Positions 1-6,466 of a DNA stretch of 8,062 nt are shown piece after piece. The position numbers and the translations under genes are program-made. This DNA comes from JANPPS01 sp031428635 (GTDB lineage: Bacteria; Pseudomonadota; Alphaproteobacteria; Acetobacterales; Acetobacteraceae), in NCBI GenBank assembly GCA_031428635.1, contig JANPPS010000188.1, positions 1 to 8,062 on the forward strand. Reading direction: 5' to 3'. Every line of letters begins with the position of its first letter. The first letter of the stretch is position 1. Under the pieces are notes generated by a model that was not told the origin of the DNA, made no database searches, and saw nothing but the letters and a program-made list of their open reading frames with translations.

Positions 1-12
1 GCCCTTTCGTAA
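1..12 (+). other. Possible 3' end of an upstream gene (Ala-Leu-Ser-stop)
   Basis: The first twelve bases read GCC CTT TCG TAA, so a preceding gene could end at base 12. Its TAA would share its last base with the rdgB start codon (TAATG), a common form of translational coupling. In many Alphaproteobacteria the gene before rdgB is rph (RNase PH), but three codons cannot identify it. That only 11 bases precede the rdgB start, with no ribosome-binding site visible in them, is compatible with coupling. This is a suggestion, not a firm gene call. Confidence 0.3.
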
Positions 13-608
13 TGCCCCGGCTGCTGCTCACCAACGAATTGGTGCTCGCTACTCATAACCCGGGTAAGCTGCGGGAAATTACGGCGCTGATGGCACCCTG
101 GGGTGTGGCGGTGCAGTCGGCGGGCGCACTAGGCCTGCCGGAGCCGGATGAGACCGCGCCCGACTTTGCCGGCAATGCGCAACTGAAGGCGCTGGCCGCC
201 GCGCGCGCTACCGGGCTGCCGGCGTTGAGCGACGATAGCGGGTTTTGCGTGGCGGCCCTGGGCGGTGCGCCGGGCGTGCTGTCGGCGCGATGGGCGGGAC
301 CGGATAAGGACTTCGCCGGCGCCATCGACCGGGTGCTGGCGGGCATCACGGGCGACGATCGCCGAGCCTGGTTCGTGTGCGCGCTGTGCCTTGGCTGGCC
401 CGATGGCCACACCGACACGTTCCTGGGCCGGGTCGAGGGTACGGTCGTGACGCCGCGCGGCACGCAGGGCTTCGGCTATGACCCGGCGTTCTTACCCCGC
501 GGTGGGATGCTGACGTTTGGCGAGATGGAGCCTGTTACAAAACATGCCATCAGTCACCGCGCCCGGGCCATGGCGCAACTGGAAGCCGGGTGCTTACATC
601 GCGATTGA
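12..608 (+). CDS. rdgB: RdgB/HAM1 non-canonical purine NTP pyrophosphatase
   Basis: This 198-residue protein is a full-length member of the Ham1/RdgB family. The family hydrolyses ITP, dITP and XTP to the monophosphate plus pyrophosphate in the cytoplasm, keeping deaminated purines out of nucleic acids. Visible family motifs are the N-terminal nucleotide-binding segment THNPGK (residues 14-19), the acidic region around E47, the metal and catalytic motif SDDSG (73-77), GFGYDP (153-158), and the C-terminal lysine K177 followed by SHRARA (181-186). The ATG at base 12 was chosen because it places the first motif about 13 residues in, as is usual, and because it overlaps a possible upstream stop codon. 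Family members are typically about 195-205 residues, so nothing is missing. The next gene on this strand starts 16 bases after the stop. Assignment is secure. Confidence 0.97.
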   Translation: MPRLLLTNELVLATHNPGKLREITALMAPWGVAVQSAGALGLPEPDETAPDFAGNAQLKALAAARATGLPALSDDSGFCVAALGGAPGVLSARWAGPDKDFAGAIDRVLAGITGDDRRAWFVCALCLGWPDGHTDTFLGRVEGTVVTPRGTQGFGYDPAFLPRGGMLTFGEMEPVTKHAISHRARAMAQLEAGCLHRD

Positions 609-624
609 AAATCGAGGACGAGTG

Positions 625-864
625 ATGGGTAAATTCTTTGGTTTGGCGATGCTCGCGGTTTTGGTCACTGCTCCAGATGCGATGGCGCAGCACTATTATG
701 GCCGCCCGATGCGGCTGGGCTTTCACTGCCGCACCCACATTAGGACAGCGTATGGCATCAGCCCGTTGGTCTGCCCGATCGCCAATGCGAAGCCGATTGG
801 GCGCGCATGCGCCTGCCCGGCGCCGGGTTATGGGCCATTTCTGCGCGGACACACTGTACGCTAA
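625..864 (+). CDS. Small secreted cysteine-containing protein, unknown function
   Basis: The ORF encodes 79 residues. A longer reading from base 517 lies in the rdgB coding region and is unlikely. The ATG at 625 is favoured by a GAGGA Shine-Dalgarno sequence at 614-618, six bases upstream. Residues 1-21 look like a Sec signal peptide: Lys3, a hydrophobic core (residues 4-16) and a likely cleavage site after AMA (19-21). The mature part would be about 58 residues. It has four cysteines (C35, C50, C62, C64) in the arrangement HC..., VCP, CACP, plus a proline- and glycine-rich tail. Even numbers of cysteines after export suggest disulphides. I have an impression of similar short periplasmic proteins in Alphaproteobacteria, but I do not recognise a named family and assign no function. 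It follows rdgB by 16 bases and could be co-transcribed with it. It converges on the hydrolase gene. Confidence 0.62.
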   Translation: MGKFFGLAMLAVLVTAPDAMAQHYYGRPMRLGFHCRTHIRTAYGISPLVCPIANAKPIGRACACPAPGYGPFLRGHTVR

Positions 865-1058
865 GGGCTGCGGCTCCCGCGCTGGCTACACTCTAACGCG
901 GTGGTATCGACCCGGCCTGCGCGCCTATTCGGCACAGGTTCGGACACGGCTAGTGCCGGGGCAGTGACCTGTAACAAGGGCGGCCTCGCCGCGAACAGCG
1001 TACCGGGCGCTGCACAGCACCCGATACACCCGGCGATTATTTGGCAGGGGCGACGGCG
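865..1058. other. Convergent intergenic spacer, no clear terminator
   Basis: This 194-base gap lies between the stop of the small secreted-protein gene and the stop of the minus-strand hydrolase gene. Two imperfect stem-loops are visible. CGGCAC (930-935) can pair with GTGCCG (953-958) across a 17-base loop. GGG-C-GCT (1005-1011) can pair with AGC-A-CCC (1016-1022) around a 4-base loop with one mismatch. Neither is followed by a T-run on either strand, so neither is a convincing intrinsic terminator. No plausible coding sequence was found here; the reading frame that crosses it on the plus strand overlaps the small gene out of frame. Confidence 0.45.
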
Positions 1059-1871
1059 CTAGATCAACCCTCGCGCCACCGCCAGCAACGCCCCGGTTGG
1101 CGCCCGCAGCGCTTCAAGCACCGTGAAATGGTCCGTCCCCGCCACTGGCACCAGCACCCCTGCCCGGTGCGCCGCCGCCCGCCGCTCATGCAGGTCGCGG
1201 CTGTTCGCCACTAATGCCGGTAGCTCTGCCGAACCATAGGCGATCGCCATTGGCTTATCCGGCATCGGTAGGCGCTGCGGCGATAGCGTCGCCACTTCGA
1301 CATCGGTCAAATGCAACTTCTCATCGAGGTACGTGTCCCGGATCGGCCCCAGCTCGAACAGGCCGCTGATCGGCAGCGCGGCATGCACCGCCGGGTGGGC
1401 CAGCGCCATGGCAGCCAGGTGCCCGCCGGCCGACCAGCCGGTGACCACGATCGGGCCGCCCACGCCATGCGCCGGGCCGTTGGCCGCAAGCCAGGTCAGC
1501 GCGGCGTCGATCTGCGCGACGATGGTCGTAAGCGTCGCGTCCGGCCCCAGCGTGTAGCCCGGCAGCGCCGCGGACCAACCGGTCGCCAGCGCCCCCTTCA
1601 TAACAGCCGCGGCACCCTCGCGATCGTTGCGCTGCCAATAGCCCCCGTGGATGAACACCAACGTGGGCGAACCCGCGGCACCCGGAAACAGATCCCACGC
1701 CTCACGCTGGGTAGGGCCGTAGGCTAGGTCCAGATGCGCCGGGTGGGCCACGCGCATCGCCAGCGATTCTTCACGCAACGCGGCCACGTAGGCGGGCCCG
1801 TCCGGGCAGGCGGCGGTGTTGTTGAAGGCCGCGTCGCGGTCGGCCTGGCTTAGGGTTCCCCAATCGTTCAT
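1059..1871 (-). CDS. Alpha/beta hydrolase, arylformamidase/esterase-like
   Basis: The 270-residue protein is an alpha/beta hydrolase of the type that includes animal and yeast kynurenine formamidase (Afmid/BNA7) and bacterial esterases. It carries the oxyanion-hole motif HGGYW (75-79) and the nucleophile elbow GWSAGGH (145-151), with Ser147 as the predicted nucleophile. The predicted catalytic histidine is H248 in the C-terminal segment TDHF (246-249). The acidic member of the triad is not certain; residues near YGSAE (212-216) or D226 are candidates. No signal peptide or membrane segment is seen, so it should act in the cytoplasm. Its ATG overlaps the stop codon of the transporter ATPase gene (ATGA), making it the last gene of the operon. 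That coupling implies it acts on what the transporter brings in, probably by cleaving an ester or N-formyl amide. The exact substrate cannot be read from sequence. It is unrelated to bacterial KynB, which belongs to the cyclase-like family. Confidence 0.9.
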   Translation of the reverse strand: MNDWGTLSQADRDAAFNNTAACPDGPAYVAALREESLAMRVAHPAHLDLAYGPTQREAWDLFPGAAGSPTLVFIHGGYWQRNDREGAAAVMKGALATGWSAALPGYTLGPDATLTTIVAQIDAALTWLAANGPAHGVGGPIVVTGWSAGGHLAAMALAHPAVHAALPISGLFELGPIRDTYLDEKLHLTDVEVATLSPQRLPMPDKPMAIAYGSAELPALVANSRDLHERRAAAHRAGVLVPVAGTDHFTVLEALRAPTGALLAVARGLI

Positions 1872-2638
1872 ACCGTTTCCCTCTGATGGCTTGAATGAAG
1901 CACTGCCGACAGCTCCCGCCGCAGCGCATTGAACGAAGGCGATGTTACGTCACGCGGACGCGACAGGTCCACGGTCACATCGCGCACGATGCGGCCCGGA
2001 CCCGGCGACATGACCACGACCCGGTCGGCGAGCGCGATCGCCTCCTCGATCGCATGGGTCACGAACACGATCGTCAGCCCCGTTTCCGCCCACAGGGCTA
2101 GCAACTCGTTCTGAAGCCGCTCCCGCGTCATCGCATCCAACGCACCGAACGGCTCGTCCATCAGCACCACCCGCGCGTCGTTGGCCAGCACGCGGGCGAT
2201 CGCGACCCGCTGCTTCATCCCGCCCGAGAGCTGATGCGGGTAGGCGCCTGCGAAAGCATTCAGCCCGATCATCGTCAGAAAGCGGTCGGTAGTCGCCGCC
2301 ACCTCCTCTCGGCTGCGTCCCCGGCTTTCGGGGCCGAACGAGATATTACGGCGGACGGTCAGCCACGGAAACAGGCCGTAATCCTGAAACACCATGCCGC
2401 GGTCGGGTCCCGGACCGGTCACGGGTTTGCCGCGGACGATAACGCTGCCCGCCGACGGAGCCTCGAACCCGGCGATGATGCGCAATAGCGTTGATTTGCC
2501 GCAGCCGGACGCGCCGATCAGGCAGACGAATTCGCCGTTTGCCACGCTCAGGCTGACGCCACCCAGGGCGATCGTGTCGCCACCCGTGCTGGCAAAGCGT
2601 TTGGTGACGTCGGTGACGGCAATTATGGGCGGTGTCAT
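1868..2638 (-). CDS. ABC transporter ATPase, SsuB/TauB/NrtD type
   Basis: From the proposed start this is a 256-residue ATP-binding subunit of a nitrate/sulfonate/taurine-type importer, which powers uptake from the cytoplasmic face of the inner membrane. All ATPase motifs are intact: Walker A GASGCGKST (42-50), Q-loop Q85 in VFQDYGLFPW, signature LSGGMKQR (137-144), Walker B VVLMDEP (157-163) with catalytic E162, and the switch histidine H195 in VTHAIEEA. An ATG six codons upstream (2654-2656) would give 262 residues. I prefer the ATG at 2636-2638 because it makes an exact ATGA overlap with the permease stop, matching the two other junctions of this operon, and because the family usually begins near this point. 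The ATGA overlap with the downstream hydrolase is at 1868-1871. Motifs place it in the family, but do not reveal the substrate. Confidence 0.95.
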   Translation of the reverse strand: MTPPIIAVTDVTKRFASTGGDTIALGGVSLSVANGEFVCLIGASGCGKSTLLRIIAGFEAPSAGSVIVRGKPVTGPGPDRGMVFQDYGLFPWLTVRRNISFGPESRGRSREEVAATTDRFLTMIGLNAFAGAYPHQLSGGMKQRVAIARVLANDARVVLMDEPFGALDAMTRERLQNELLALWAETGLTIVFVTHAIEEAIALADRVVVMSPGPGRIVRDVTVDLSRPRDVTSPSFNALRRELSAVLHSSHQRETV

Positions 2639-3417
2639 GCGTGCTGCGGGCTCCATGCCAGCATCCGGCGGCCCAGCAACACTACGGCTTGGTCGGACAG
2701 GAAGCCTACGGCGCCAATGATGATCATGCCGGCGATGACGATCTCCGTCCGGGAGGTTTGGCGTGCGTCCATGATCATGGCGCCCAGCCCGGTTTCCACG
2801 CCCGTCATCTCACCCACGACAATCACGACCCAGGACAGCCCCAGGCCCAGCCGCAGCCCCGTGAAGATGCCCGGCATCGCGGCCGGCAGCACAACCCGGC
2901 TGAACATGGCAGTGGGCGATGTACCGAGCATGGCGGCTGCCTCGAACAACCGCGGCTCCACGCTGCGGACGCCAAAGATTGTGTTGATCAGGATGGGGTA
3001 GAACGCGCCCAACGCGACCAGGAAAAACGCGCTGCGCGGCCCGAGGCCAAAGACGATCATCGATAGCGGTAGCCACGCCGTGACGGGCACCGGGCGTAGA
3101 ACCTGCAGCGCCGGGTCCAGCACGGCCTTCGCCAGCCACAGCCGCCCGATCAGCATGCCGAGCGGCAACGCAAGCAGCGCCGCCAGCACAAACGCGCCGT
3201 AGACGCGGGACGCGGACGCAACCAGGTGGGTCAGCAGCATGCCGCTGAATGCGTCGTCATTCACCCCGCCCACTGCCAGGTCGTACAACCCCCACCCGAC
3301 CTCCGCCGGTGATGGGATCAGGCGATACCCCTCGCCCCGCGTACTGGCCCACCATGCCGCGAGCGCCAGTGCGGGCAGTAGCAGCGCCAGCGGGCCAGCC
3401 GCAGATCGCCGGGTCAT
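2635..3417 (-). CDS. ABC transporter permease, SsuC/TauC/NrtB type
   Basis: This is a 260-residue inner-membrane permease of the binding-protein-dependent type-I importer family. About six hydrophobic segments can be seen, roughly at residues 8-24, 73-93, 115-125, 128-148, 190-205 and 226-246. The family region LRPVPVTAWLPL (107-118) is present. The EAA coupling loop starts at EAAAMLG (159-165) and runs through LPAAMPGIF (177-185), the site that contacts the ATPase. Such permeases normally work as homodimers with two ATPase copies. The start codon overlaps the stop of the binding-protein gene (ATGA, 3414-3417). The stop overlaps the proposed ATPase start (2635-2638). Length and motif order are normal. 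Substrate specificity is set by the binding protein and is unknown. Confidence 0.95.
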   Translation of the reverse strand: MTRRSAAGPLALLLPALALAAWWASTRGEGYRLIPSPAEVGWGLYDLAVGGVNDDAFSGMLLTHLVASASRVYGAFVLAALLALPLGMLIGRLWLAKAVLDPALQVLRPVPVTAWLPLSMIVFGLGPRSAFFLVALGAFYPILINTIFGVRSVEPRLFEAAAMLGTSPTAMFSRVVLPAAMPGIFTGLRLGLGLSWVVIVVGEMTGVETGLGAMIMDARQTSRTEIVIAGMIIIGAVGFLSDQAVVLLGRRMLAWSPQHA

Positions 3418-4355
3418 GCGATACGCGCGACCTCGTCCGAGAAAATGGGATTCAGGAACGCGACGTCCGGTAGCACTTTGATCTGCTTGGCCTCCAGCAT
3501 GTGCTCAGCGTAGGTGCGGGCCTGGGTGACGATTTCCGGCGTCATCCGCCACGTATATTCGACGTTGGGCAATGAGATGGCGATGGCCTCACGCTTTTGG
3601 CCCAGCTTGGCAACCGCCAGCGCCGTCGTCTCATCCGGATGCGCCGTGGCGTACTCGGCCGCGCGGCGCTGCAACAGGATTATCGCTCGCACCAGGTCGG
3701 GCTTGGCCGCCACCGTTTCGCTATGCGTGGCCAGAATTTGGTTCAGCGATCCCATGGGTGTCGAGTACGGGTACTCCACGATTTTGCCGACACCGGTGCT
3801 GAGCGACACGCCCGGCGCCGGTTCTGCGCCGACATAGGCGTCCACGTCGCCACGGGCGAGGGCGGCATGCATCTCGCTAAAGCTGACGCGGACCGGGGTG
3901 ATATCGCGCACGCTCATACCCTCCATCCGCAGCCGGTCGAGGATGAAGACCTCCTGCGTCGAGCCCGGCCAGATCGCGACCCGGCGGCCGCGCAGGTCTT
4001 TGAGCGTCGTTATGTCACTATCTTTGCGCGCGACGACGCCCATTCCCTTGTTGCAGACGGTGCCGACGACAACAATTGGCTCCCGCGCCGACGCACCCTG
4101 TATTGCGGCCGCGACGCCGAATGTGCCGAAGTCGACCGACTTGGTCACGACCGCCGCCTTACCGTCGGCCGGGCTTTCGAATGCGATGACCTCGATCCGG
4201 ATGCCGTCCGGGACGAAACGTTCGTAGAAATACGGGGTCAACGCGTGGATCAGCTTGAGCGTGCCCATGCGTATAACTGTCTCGGCGCGCGCTGTGCGGG
4301 AGACGAACGGCATAGCAAGGGCACCGGTGAGGATGGCGCGGCGGGCGAGGCGCAT
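3414..4355 (-). CDS. Periplasmic substrate-binding protein, NMT1/SsuA-like
   Basis: The 313-residue protein is the solute receptor of the adjacent ABC importer and resembles the NMT1/SsuA/TauA/NrtA group, which binds small organic acids, sulfonates, nitrate or pyrimidine precursors. The N-terminus has a twin-arginine-like start (ARRAIL, 4-9), a hydrophobic core and a likely cleavage site after ARA (22-24), so export by Tat or Sec is predicted. No lipobox cysteine is seen. Features of the fold include FESPADGKAAV in the first lobe, LKDLRGRRVAIWPGS (typical of this group) and a segment reading YVGAEPAPG. The ThiY-type CCCFC motif is absent, so a thiamine-precursor role is not supported. An AGGAG ribosome-binding site lies at 4363-4367, seven bases before the ATG. 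It is the first gene of the four-gene operon, and its promoter must lie in the spacer containing the hemW relic. Ligand unknown. Confidence 0.94.
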   Translation of the reverse strand: MRLARRAILTGALAMPFVSRTARAETVIRMGTLKLIHALTPYFYERFVPDGIRIEVIAFESPADGKAAVVTKSVDFGTFGVAAAIQGASAREPIVVVGTVCNKGMGVVARKDSDITTLKDLRGRRVAIWPGSTQEVFILDRLRMEGMSVRDITPVRVSFSEMHAALARGDVDAYVGAEPAPGVSLSTGVGKIVEYPYSTPMGSLNQILATHSETVAAKPDLVRAIILLQRRAAEYATAHPDETTALAVAKLGQKREAIAISLPNVEYTWRMTPEIVTQARTYAEHMLEAKQIKVLPDVAFLNPIFSDEVARIA

Positions 4356-4750
4356 GGGGGTTCTCCTGATACGGGCCGAGTTGCAATAATCGAGCCAGCC
4401 TCATCATTCAGAGCGGGCGGCCATTTTGCCCGAAGACCAACCGGTGTTGCGTCTTTATCAATCATGTCCGCACGCAGATCGATCAGCCCCGGTTCCGCGG
4501 GTCCGTGCTAGCCCCCGTAGCGCTCGCGATCATAGCGCTGCCACTAGCCGTCATTTGGACTGGCTGAGCGTCCCCTATCGGTCAAATCCGGCGATAGTCG
4601 ACAGGAACATGCCTTTCGTCCCGTAATCGCCAGGGAGAGTAAGTCGCCCTCTCTCACCAATCACCATGGCTCCAACGGCGCGCGACCACATATGCGCCAT
4701 GCCATGTCGAGCCCTCCACTAGATCTAGGGACGCTGGCTGGGACGTATCG
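4356..4750. other. Divergent intergenic region with hemW relic
   Basis: This 395-base spacer separates the divergent starts of the transporter operon (minus) and hemW (plus), so it should contain promoters in both directions. No confident -35/-10 pair was identified. Next to the minus-strand start is AGGAG at 4363-4367 (minus-strand reading). Before hemW there is only a modest GGGA at 4740-4743. A decayed copy of the hemW 5' region occupies about 4400-4495 (listed separately). A weak inverted pairing, GGGAGAG (4633-4639) with CTCTCTC (4649-4655), has a nine-base loop and one G-T pair; it is not a convincing terminator. I could not identify the remaining sequence. Confidence 0.6.
4400..4495 (+). 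pseudogene. Decayed fragment of hemW 5' region (N-terminal relic)
   Basis: Bases 4418-4495 align without gaps to 4781-4858 of the intact hemW (offset 363), with 54 of 78 identical by hand count. The stretch includes ATCGATCAG, one mismatch, then CCCGGTTC. Similarity continues upstream at 4400-4410 against 4769-4779 (9 of 11) after a six-base insertion. In the matching frame the relic still reads PFC, then HVR..IDQ.RFR, as in HemW residues 12-37. Of the three iron-sulfur cysteines, C14 and C21 positions are kept, but C18 is an AAC (Asn) codon. No start codon is retained, and the frame reaches TGA about 70 bases further on. Mismatches are spread almost evenly over the three codon positions (8, 10 and 10 over 28 codons), as expected for sequence no longer under protein selection. 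The outer limits are uncertain; similarity fades after about 4498. Confidence 0.75.
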
Positions 4751-5902
4751 ATGACCGGGCCGCTTGCACTCTACATTCACTGGCCGTTCTGCTTGAAGAA
4801 ATGTCCGTATTGCGACTTCAACAGCCACGTCCGTCCGGCAATCGATCAGGCCCGGTTCAGGCAGGCGTTGCGGACCGAATTGGCGTGGGAGGCCGCCCGG
4901 CTCGGGCGACGTACGCTCGGCTCCATCTTCTTCGGTGGCGGTACCCCCAGCCTGATGGACGCGACCACCGTCGCCGACCTGATCGACGACGCCACCCGGC
5001 TATTCGACCCGGTGCCCGGCCTGGAAATCACGCTGGAGGCCAATCCCACTAGCGTTGAATTGCAACGCCTGCGCGATTTCCGGGCCGCCGGAGTCAACCG
5101 CGTGTCGATGGGAATACAAAGCCTGGACGCTGGCGCGCTACAGTTTCTGGGGCGGGAGCACGACGCGGACCAGGCCATCGCCGCCCTACACCTCGCGCGC
5201 GACACATTTCCCCGCGTCAGCTTCGACCTGATTTATGCCCGCCCCGGCCAGGAGCCCACCGCCTGGGCGGCCGAGCTCGATCAGGCCTTGGCTCTGTCGG
5301 CAGACCACCTGTCGTTATACCAACTGACGATCGAGCCCGGCACCGGGTTCGAGGCATTGCACCGCAGCGGTGCTCTGGTGCTGCCAGACGACGACACGGC
5401 GGCGGACCTTTATCACGCGACGATCGATGCCTGCGCCCGCCATGGGCTGCAGCCTTATGAGGTGTCGAACTTTGCCGCACCCGGCGGTGAGAGCCGGCAT
5501 AACCTGGCCTACTGGCGCTATTCCGATTACGCCGGTATCGGACCCGGCGCGCATGGCCGGCTGACGTTGGACGACCAATTGCGCGCAACCCGCCGCCATC
5601 GCGCGCCGGAACCCTGGGCCACGCGCGTCGAAACCCAAGGGCACGGCAGCACAAACGAGGAGGTAATCGAAAGCCCCGATCGTGCGCGGGAGATGCTGCT
5701 GATGGGCCTGCGCCTGACGGAGGGGATCGACGCCGCCCGGTTCGCCGCCCGGACCGGGGTAGCGCTGACGGACGCCACCGACGCCGACACCCTGGCCCGC
5801 GCGATCGACGCCGAGTACGTGACCTGGGATGGGGTGACGCTGGCCGCCACGATCGAGGGACGGCTACGCCTCGATGCGTTGCTGAACCGGCTTGTGGTCT
5901 GA
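4751..5902 (+). CDS. hemW: HemW haem chaperone (radical SAM, HemN-like)
   Basis: This 383-residue protein is HemW, formerly often annotated as oxygen-independent coproporphyrinogen III oxidase. HemW proteins bind haem and a [4Fe-4S] cluster with S-adenosylmethionine, and are thought to deliver haem to respiratory enzymes. The radical-SAM motif is C14-x3-C18-x2-C21 followed by D22-F23. True HemN has a further cysteine at the residue after that spacing, whereas HemW has phenylalanine, as here. The SAM-contacting GGGTPS is at 62-67. The haem-binding HNxxYW motif of HemW is present as HNLAYW (250-255). Length is normal (E. coli HemW is 378). The ATG at 4751 has a weak GGGA seven bases before it (4740-4743), and the motif spacing supports this start. 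grpE begins 15-24 bases after the stop, so co-transcription is likely. Confidence 0.96.
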   Translation: MTGPLALYIHWPFCLKKCPYCDFNSHVRPAIDQARFRQALRTELAWEAARLGRRTLGSIFFGGGTPSLMDATTVADLIDDATRLFDPVPGLEITLEANPTSVELQRLRDFRAAGVNRVSMGIQSLDAGALQFLGREHDADQAIAALHLARDTFPRVSFDLIYARPGQEPTAWAAELDQALALSADHLSLYQLTIEPGTGFEALHRSGALVLPDDDTAADLYHATIDACARHGLQPYEVSNFAAPGGESRHNLAYWRYSDYAGIGPGAHGRLTLDDQLRATRRHRAPEPWATRVETQGHGSTNEEVIESPDRAREMLLMGLRLTEGIDAARFAARTGVALTDATDADTLARAIDAEYVTWDGVTLAATIEGRLRLDALLNRLVV

Positions 5903-5926
5903 ACGCACCCGCCTTACGTGACGCCC

Positions 5927-6466
5927 ATGCACGACGAAATCGACATCCCGCCCTCCCCCGGTCCCGCGACCGACGCGCCAGCGCCCGACGTTGAGGTGGA
6001 CCCCATTGCCCAACTGACGGCCGAGCGCGACGATATGCGCGATCGCTGGATCCGGGCGGAGGCCGAAATTGCCAATGTCCGGTCCCGCGCGAAGCGTGAC
6101 ATCGACGACACCCGGCAATACGCGGTGCAGAAGTTCGCGACCGATGTGGTGGAGACGGCCGAAAATCTGCGCCGCGGCCTGTCTGCCCTGCCGCCGCACG
6201 AACCCGGCGAGCCCGATATTGTAACCCGGCTGCGTGACGGACTGGACGGGGTCGAGCGGAATTTCGTGAGCGTTCTGGAGCGCCACGGCATCCAGCGCGC
6301 CGACCCGACCGGCACCCCGTTCGACGCCAATCTGCATCAGGCGATGGCGGAGGCGCTGTCGACCGAGCACCCGCCGGGCACGGTGATACAGGCGCATACG
6401 CAAGCCTGGACCCTGAATGGACGCCTGTTGCGCCCGGCCATGGTTGTCGTCGCCCGCACCCCTTAA
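5927..6466 (+). CDS. grpE: GrpE nucleotide exchange factor for DnaK
   Basis: The protein has 179 residues from the ATG at 5927, or 182 from an in-frame GTG at 5918. GrpE is a homodimeric cytoplasmic cochaperone that releases ADP from DnaK and acts as a thermosensor of the cycle. An acidic, proline-rich N-terminal tail (about 1-25) precedes a long charged helix (about 28-75). That helix contains the family segment RAEAEIANVRSRAKRD (43-58) and continues to VVETAENLRRGL (74-85). The C-terminal beta domain is clear: FDANLHQAM (132-140), PGTV (150-153) and WTLNGRLLRPAMVVVA (161-176). Neither candidate start has an obvious Shine-Dalgarno sequence, so translation may depend on coupling to hemW just upstream. 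ATG is preferred over GTG only on codon grounds. dnaK follows after 111 bases. Confidence 0.96.
   Translation: MHDEIDIPPSPGPATDAPAPDVEVDPIAQLTAERDDMRDRWIRAEAEIANVRSRAKRDIDDTRQYAVQKFATDVVETAENLRRGLSALPPHEPGEPDIVTRLRDGLDGVERNFVSVLERHGIQRADPTGTPFDANLHQAMAEALSTEHPPGTVIQAHTQAWTLNGRLLRPAMVVVARTP

Noticed and set aside
638..967. Plus-strand frame extending past the small secreted-protein gene, considered as a frameshifted longer version
   Set aside because: The in-frame version has a signal peptide, ribosome-binding site and a coherent C-terminus. The shifted frame is Arg/Trp-rich and shows no continuation of the cysteine pattern.
930..1022. Stem-loops in the convergent spacer as bidirectional intrinsic terminator
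   Set aside because: Stems are short or mismatched and there is no T-run on either strand.
1311..1727. 138-codon plus-strand reading frame opposite the hydrolase gene
   Set aside because: It is Arg/Gln/Pro-rich antisense translation of a well-supported alpha/beta hydrolase gene; such long antisense frames are usual in GC-rich DNA.
3597..4511. 304-codon plus-strand frame opposite the binding-protein gene
   Set aside because: The minus-strand frame has a signal peptide, family motifs, a ribosome-binding site and operon overlaps. The plus-strand frame has no recognisable domain and an antisense-like composition.
4426..4626. 66-codon plus-strand reading frame in the rdgB-side of the hemW spacer
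   Set aside because: It overlaps the hemW relic in a different frame, has no ribosome-binding site, and its residue composition (Arg/Ser/Pro-rich) looks like translated GC-rich non-coding sequence.
4633..4655. GGGAGAG/CTCTCTC pairing upstream of hemW as terminator or operator
   Set aside because: It includes a G-T pair and a nine-base loop, with no T-run and no second copy; likely chance.
4548..4754. Open frame whose TGA overlaps the hemW ATG (ATGA), considered as a remnant of the ancestral upstream gene such as rdgB
   Set aside because: Only a loose HxxxAM resemblance to the RdgB C-terminus was found, nucleotide similarity was poor, and there is no start with a ribosome-binding site. The overlap may be chance.
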